A DNA stretch of 64,000 nt from contig NC_009792.1 of assembly GCF_000018045.1 (NCBI RefSeq), forward strand, positions 558,001 through 622,000, in the 5' to 3' direction. The notes beneath the pieces were generated by a model. It had not been told where the DNA came from. It was given only the letters and a program-made list of their open reading frames with translations, and did no database searches. Positions within the stretch are counted from its first letter, which is position 1, and each line of letters starts with the position of its first letter. The position numbers were made by a program, and so were the translations under genes. Of the stretch, positions 61,849 to 64,000 are shown piece after piece. The stretch is from Citrobacter koseri ATCC BAA-895. Its GTDB lineage: Bacteria; Pseudomonadota; Gammaproteobacteria; Enterobacterales; Enterobacteriaceae.

Positions 61849-62733
61849 TTAACCCAGCAGTACGCGGTCGATATTATTGCAGCCTAATGCTTTCAGCGTG
61901 GCGGCGGTGGCGTCCCACTGGATTAACGGCGCGTCGGCTTTCTCCGCCAGAATTGCGCGCTGAATATCTGGATAGTCATACCCGTTCAGGTTCAGCAGAT
62001 TCAGTGCGCCCTGCAAAGGCGGCAGCGTAGGGTTAAAGGCGGCGTTCTCGGCATAGCTGCCGGTGAAAATACGCCCGTCTTTGCATTCCAGCGCCACGCC
62101 GCTTGGGGAGTAGCTGTAAGGCATATGACATTTATTGGCGGCGGCAATCGCTGCCTGAGTCAGCGCGTCGCCCTCCAGCGCGAAACCGTGATCCTGCTCG
62201 TCCATCAGCAGCGTTTTGATCTCCAGGTCTTTCGGGCCGAAAGCGTCAGGCAGATAGTCGCGTAAGGTATGCGGTACGCGCCCCGGCAGGTGGATACGCA
62301 GATCCAGGCCGCTGTTCAGTTCGTTCATAAACTGACGGCAATGACCGCAAGGGGTGTAGTTAACCGTAATGGCGGCGAGCCCTTTTTCACCGCGCAGCCA
62401 GGCATGGCCGATCGCGCTTTGCTCGGCATGAACGGTTTGCTGCATCGTCGCGCCCAGGAACTCCATATTCCCACCGAAATACCAGGTTCCACTGATGCCG
62501 CGCGCGATAGCGCCAACGTTGAAGTGGGAAAGGTCGGTGCGTGCGCAGGCGGCAGCCAGCGGCAGGAGCGCGAAAGCCAGCGCGTCTTCGTCCAGCCCCG
62601 ATTCACGCTTAAGCGTCGAGACCTGCTCCGCAGTCAGCATGGCGGGAAAATGCTCATCTGCCAGAATCGGCGCCAGCGCTGATTGCAGATTATCCGCAAG
62701 TTGGCCAAAAGCAGTTTGAAAACGTGGATGCAT
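61849..62733 (-). CDS. cdd: Cdd, cytidine deaminase
   Basis: 294 residues, the dimeric long form. Catalytic H102-A-E104 (VHAEQS) and zinc cysteines C129 and C132 (PCGHC). Deaminates cytidine and deoxycytidine. Three TGTGA motifs lie upstream, consistent with CRP/CytR control. Confidence 0.97.
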   Translation of the reverse strand: MHPRFQTAFGQLADNLQSALAPILADEHFPAMLTAEQVSTLKRESGLDEDALAFALLPLAAACARTDLSHFNVGAIARGISGTWYFGGNMEFLGATMQQTVHAEQSAIGHAWLRGEKGLAAITVNYTPCGHCRQFMNELNSGLDLRIHLPGRVPHTLRDYLPDAFGPKDLEIKTLLMDEQDHGFALEGDALTQAAIAAANKCHMPYSYSPSGVALECKDGRIFTGSYAENAAFNPTLPPLQGALNLLNLNGYDYPDIQRAILAEKADAPLIQWDATAATLKALGCNNIDRVLLG

Positions 62734-62792
62734 GGCGTTGCCTCATAACAATGTAATGGAATCGTAGTTTACGGAGCTGTTACGGCTTTATA

Positions 62793-62827
62793 TGTGATCC
62801 AAATCTCATTGTGATTGCAACTTGTGA
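62793..62827. promoter_or_regulatory. CRP/CytR control region of cdd
   Basis: TGTGA motifs at 62793, 62810 and 62823. The first is in TGTGA-N6-TCTCA, close to a full CRP site, and TTGCAA between them fits a CytR-type half site. A TATAAA -10 for cdd (minus strand) is at 62792-62787. Confidence 0.6.
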
Positions 62828-62862
62828 AACTTAAATTAAAAATGCGCGACGCATCGCAAATT

Positions 62863-63558
62863 TTAACCCGCTACCGCCAGAATAATCGGGAAGAGAAACG
62901 GCGCCAGCAGCGAGGTGATGATCCCGCAGATCACCAGCGCCAGCGAACTGAACGCCCCTTCCTGGTAATCCAGCTCGGCGCAGCGCGCAGTGCCCAGGGC
63001 GTGCGAGGCGGTTCCCATTGCCAGACCGCGTGCGGCTTTGGTACGGATACGCATGAGGTTGAGCAGGGTATGACCAAATACGGCGCCCAGTATCCCGACG
63101 AAAATAACGCAGACGGCGCTAATGGCGGGGATGCCGCCGATGCTGCCGCCCACCGCCATTGCGATTGGGGTTGTGACCGATTTCGGTAATACCGATGCGG
63201 CGATTTCCGGCGTGGCGCCCATCAGTAAGGCGACAGTGGTTCCGGTCACCATGGCGACCACGCTGCCGACGAAGCAGATCGTGATGATGGATTTCCAGCG
63301 GGCGCGGATTTGGTGCAGTTGTTCATATAAAGGGTACGCCAGCGCCACGACGGCGGGTTGCAGCAGGTCGTTGAGCACCTCGCTGCCTTTGAAATAGTGA
63401 TCGTAAGGAATGCCGGTCAGCATCAGAAACGGGATGATGACCACCATGGCAACCAGCAACGGGTTAAGCAACGGCATCTTAAAGCGCGCAGCCAGTTTGC
63501 GGGCGGCGAAAAAGACCGCTAGCGTCAGGGGTAACGACCACCAGATATACGACATCAT
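62863..63558 (-). CDS. yohK: YohK, LrgB/CidB-family membrane protein
   Basis: 231 residues, about seven helices; LrgB family (PKSVTTPIAMAVGGSIGG segment; GTARCAELD). Partner of YohJ. In other bacteria the LrgAB/CidAB pair handles pyruvate or modulates lysis; role here unproven. Start overlaps the yohJ stop by 4 bp. Confidence 0.93.
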   Translation of the reverse strand: MMSYIWWSLPLTLAVFFAARKLAARFKMPLLNPLLVAMVVIIPFLMLTGIPYDHYFKGSEVLNDLLQPAVVALAYPLYEQLHQIRARWKSIITICFVGSVVAMVTGTTVALLMGATPEIAASVLPKSVTTPIAMAVGGSIGGIPAISAVCVIFVGILGAVFGHTLLNLMRIRTKAARGLAMGTASHALGTARCAELDYQEGAFSSLALVICGIITSLLAPFLFPIILAVAG

Positions 63559-63953
63559 TTTTTCGATCCTTTCTGCCCTAACACTTTTCGTTCACCGTGT
63601 ACGATATGCGAACTCCAGCTCACGACCAGGAAAACAACCAGCGTACTGATCGCACAGGAGACCACCACCGGGCCAAACTGCGCGCGCAGCAAATCGAAGT
63701 ACTGCATGACGCCGACGCCAATCGGCACAAACAGCAGCGCCATGTAACGGATCAGGACATAGCATCCCGGGTTTACCCACTTCGCTGGCAGAATTTGTAG
63801 CGCCAGTAAAACAAACAGAATCAACATGCCGATGATGCTGCCGGGAATCGTGATAGGAAGCAGCGATGCAATGAAAATACCCGCATACAAACAGGCATAT
63901 ATCAGTACAAATGCGCGTAAATACTGCCAGATGATATTCAGTGATTTACTCAT
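63555..63953 (-). CDS. yohJ: YohJ, LrgA/CidA-family membrane protein
   Basis: 132 residues from ATG 63953 (MSKSLNIIWQYL start), K-12 length; four helices, LrgA motif TIPGSIIGMLILF. First gene of yohJK. Upstream sequence to the window end holds an AAGGG ribosome binding site and part of the promoter region. Confidence 0.92.
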   Translation of the reverse strand: MSKSLNIIWQYLRAFVLIYACLYAGIFIASLLPITIPGSIIGMLILFVLLALQILPAKWVNPGCYVLIRYMALLFVPIGVGVMQYFDLLRAQFGPVVVSCAISTLVVFLVVSWSSHIVHGERKVLGQKGSKK

Positions 63954-64000
63954 GGTAAAAGCCCTTGATGAAACAGATTCATCATACAATTAAACTTTAA

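Overview
This window is a chromosomal segment of an enteric gammaproteobacterium of the Escherichia/Salmonella/Citrobacter group. Gene order follows the E. coli K-12 backbone from napH down to yohJ, read in reverse of the K-12 numbering, and nearly every backbone protein has the length I remember for its K-12 counterpart. Many intergenic gaps carry REP/BIME-type palindromes typical of these genera. The K-12 genes yejO, rihB-yeiL-nupX and preTA are absent from their usual places, and extra genes are present, so this is a relative of K-12 (a Citrobacter- or Salmonella-like genome seems most likely). The species cannot be fixed from the sequence alone.

Layout. 0-8.3 kb: end of napH, napB, napC, the full ccmABCDEFGH cytochrome c maturation operon and narP, a periplasmic nitrate respiration block. 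8.5-16.9 kb: tRNA-Pro(GGG), yejM (lapC/pbgA), yejL, yejK, rplY, radD (yejH), rsuA, bcr and yejG. 16.9-22.4 kb: the yejABEF peptide/microcin C ABC importer. 22.5-26.9 kb: pdeN (rtn), mepS, lpxT and yeiR. 27-30 kb: a divergent yeiQ/uxuA pair for mannonate and fructuronate, with operator-like sites between them. 30-32.2 kb: efpL (yeiP), yeiW and setB. 32.5-36.3 kb: fruBKA behind two Cra operators. 36.6-41.2 kb: psuK-psuG-psuT for pseudouridine, then yeiI. 41.2-45.9 kb: nfo, yeiH/yeiE and lysP. 46.0-48.0 kb: a TonB-dependent catecholate receptor at the cirA position, with a very strong Fur-type palindrome. 48.3-52.5 kb: an accessory module absent from K-12 at this site. 52.5-64 kb: yeiG, folE, yeiB, galS, mglBAC, yeiS, sanA, cdd, yohK and yohJ.

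The most interesting part is the accessory module at 48.3-52.5 kb. It holds an organophosphate:phosphate-antiporter-type MFS transporter, a second SerB-type phosphoserine phosphatase, a divergent one-piece L-serine dehydratase and a small XRE regulator. Together they read as a pathway that would import O-phospho-L-serine, dephosphorylate it to serine and deaminate serine to pyruvate and ammonia, with the released phosphate able to drive antiport. The divergent promoter region carries two copies of an operator-like repeat. The function is inferred from family membership and arrangement.

Other points worth a look: the uxuA-yeiQ regulatory region, the psu operon with a 24-bp dyad and its HTH-kinase neighbour YeiI, an exact 56-bp-period triple REP array ending in the yeiI stop codon, a REP hairpin inside the ccm operon, a nested inverted repeat over the nfo ribosome binding site, and a cirA-locus receptor that resembles Vibrio IrgA more than K-12 CirA. 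I saw no CRISPR array, insertion sequence, prophage or rRNA operon.
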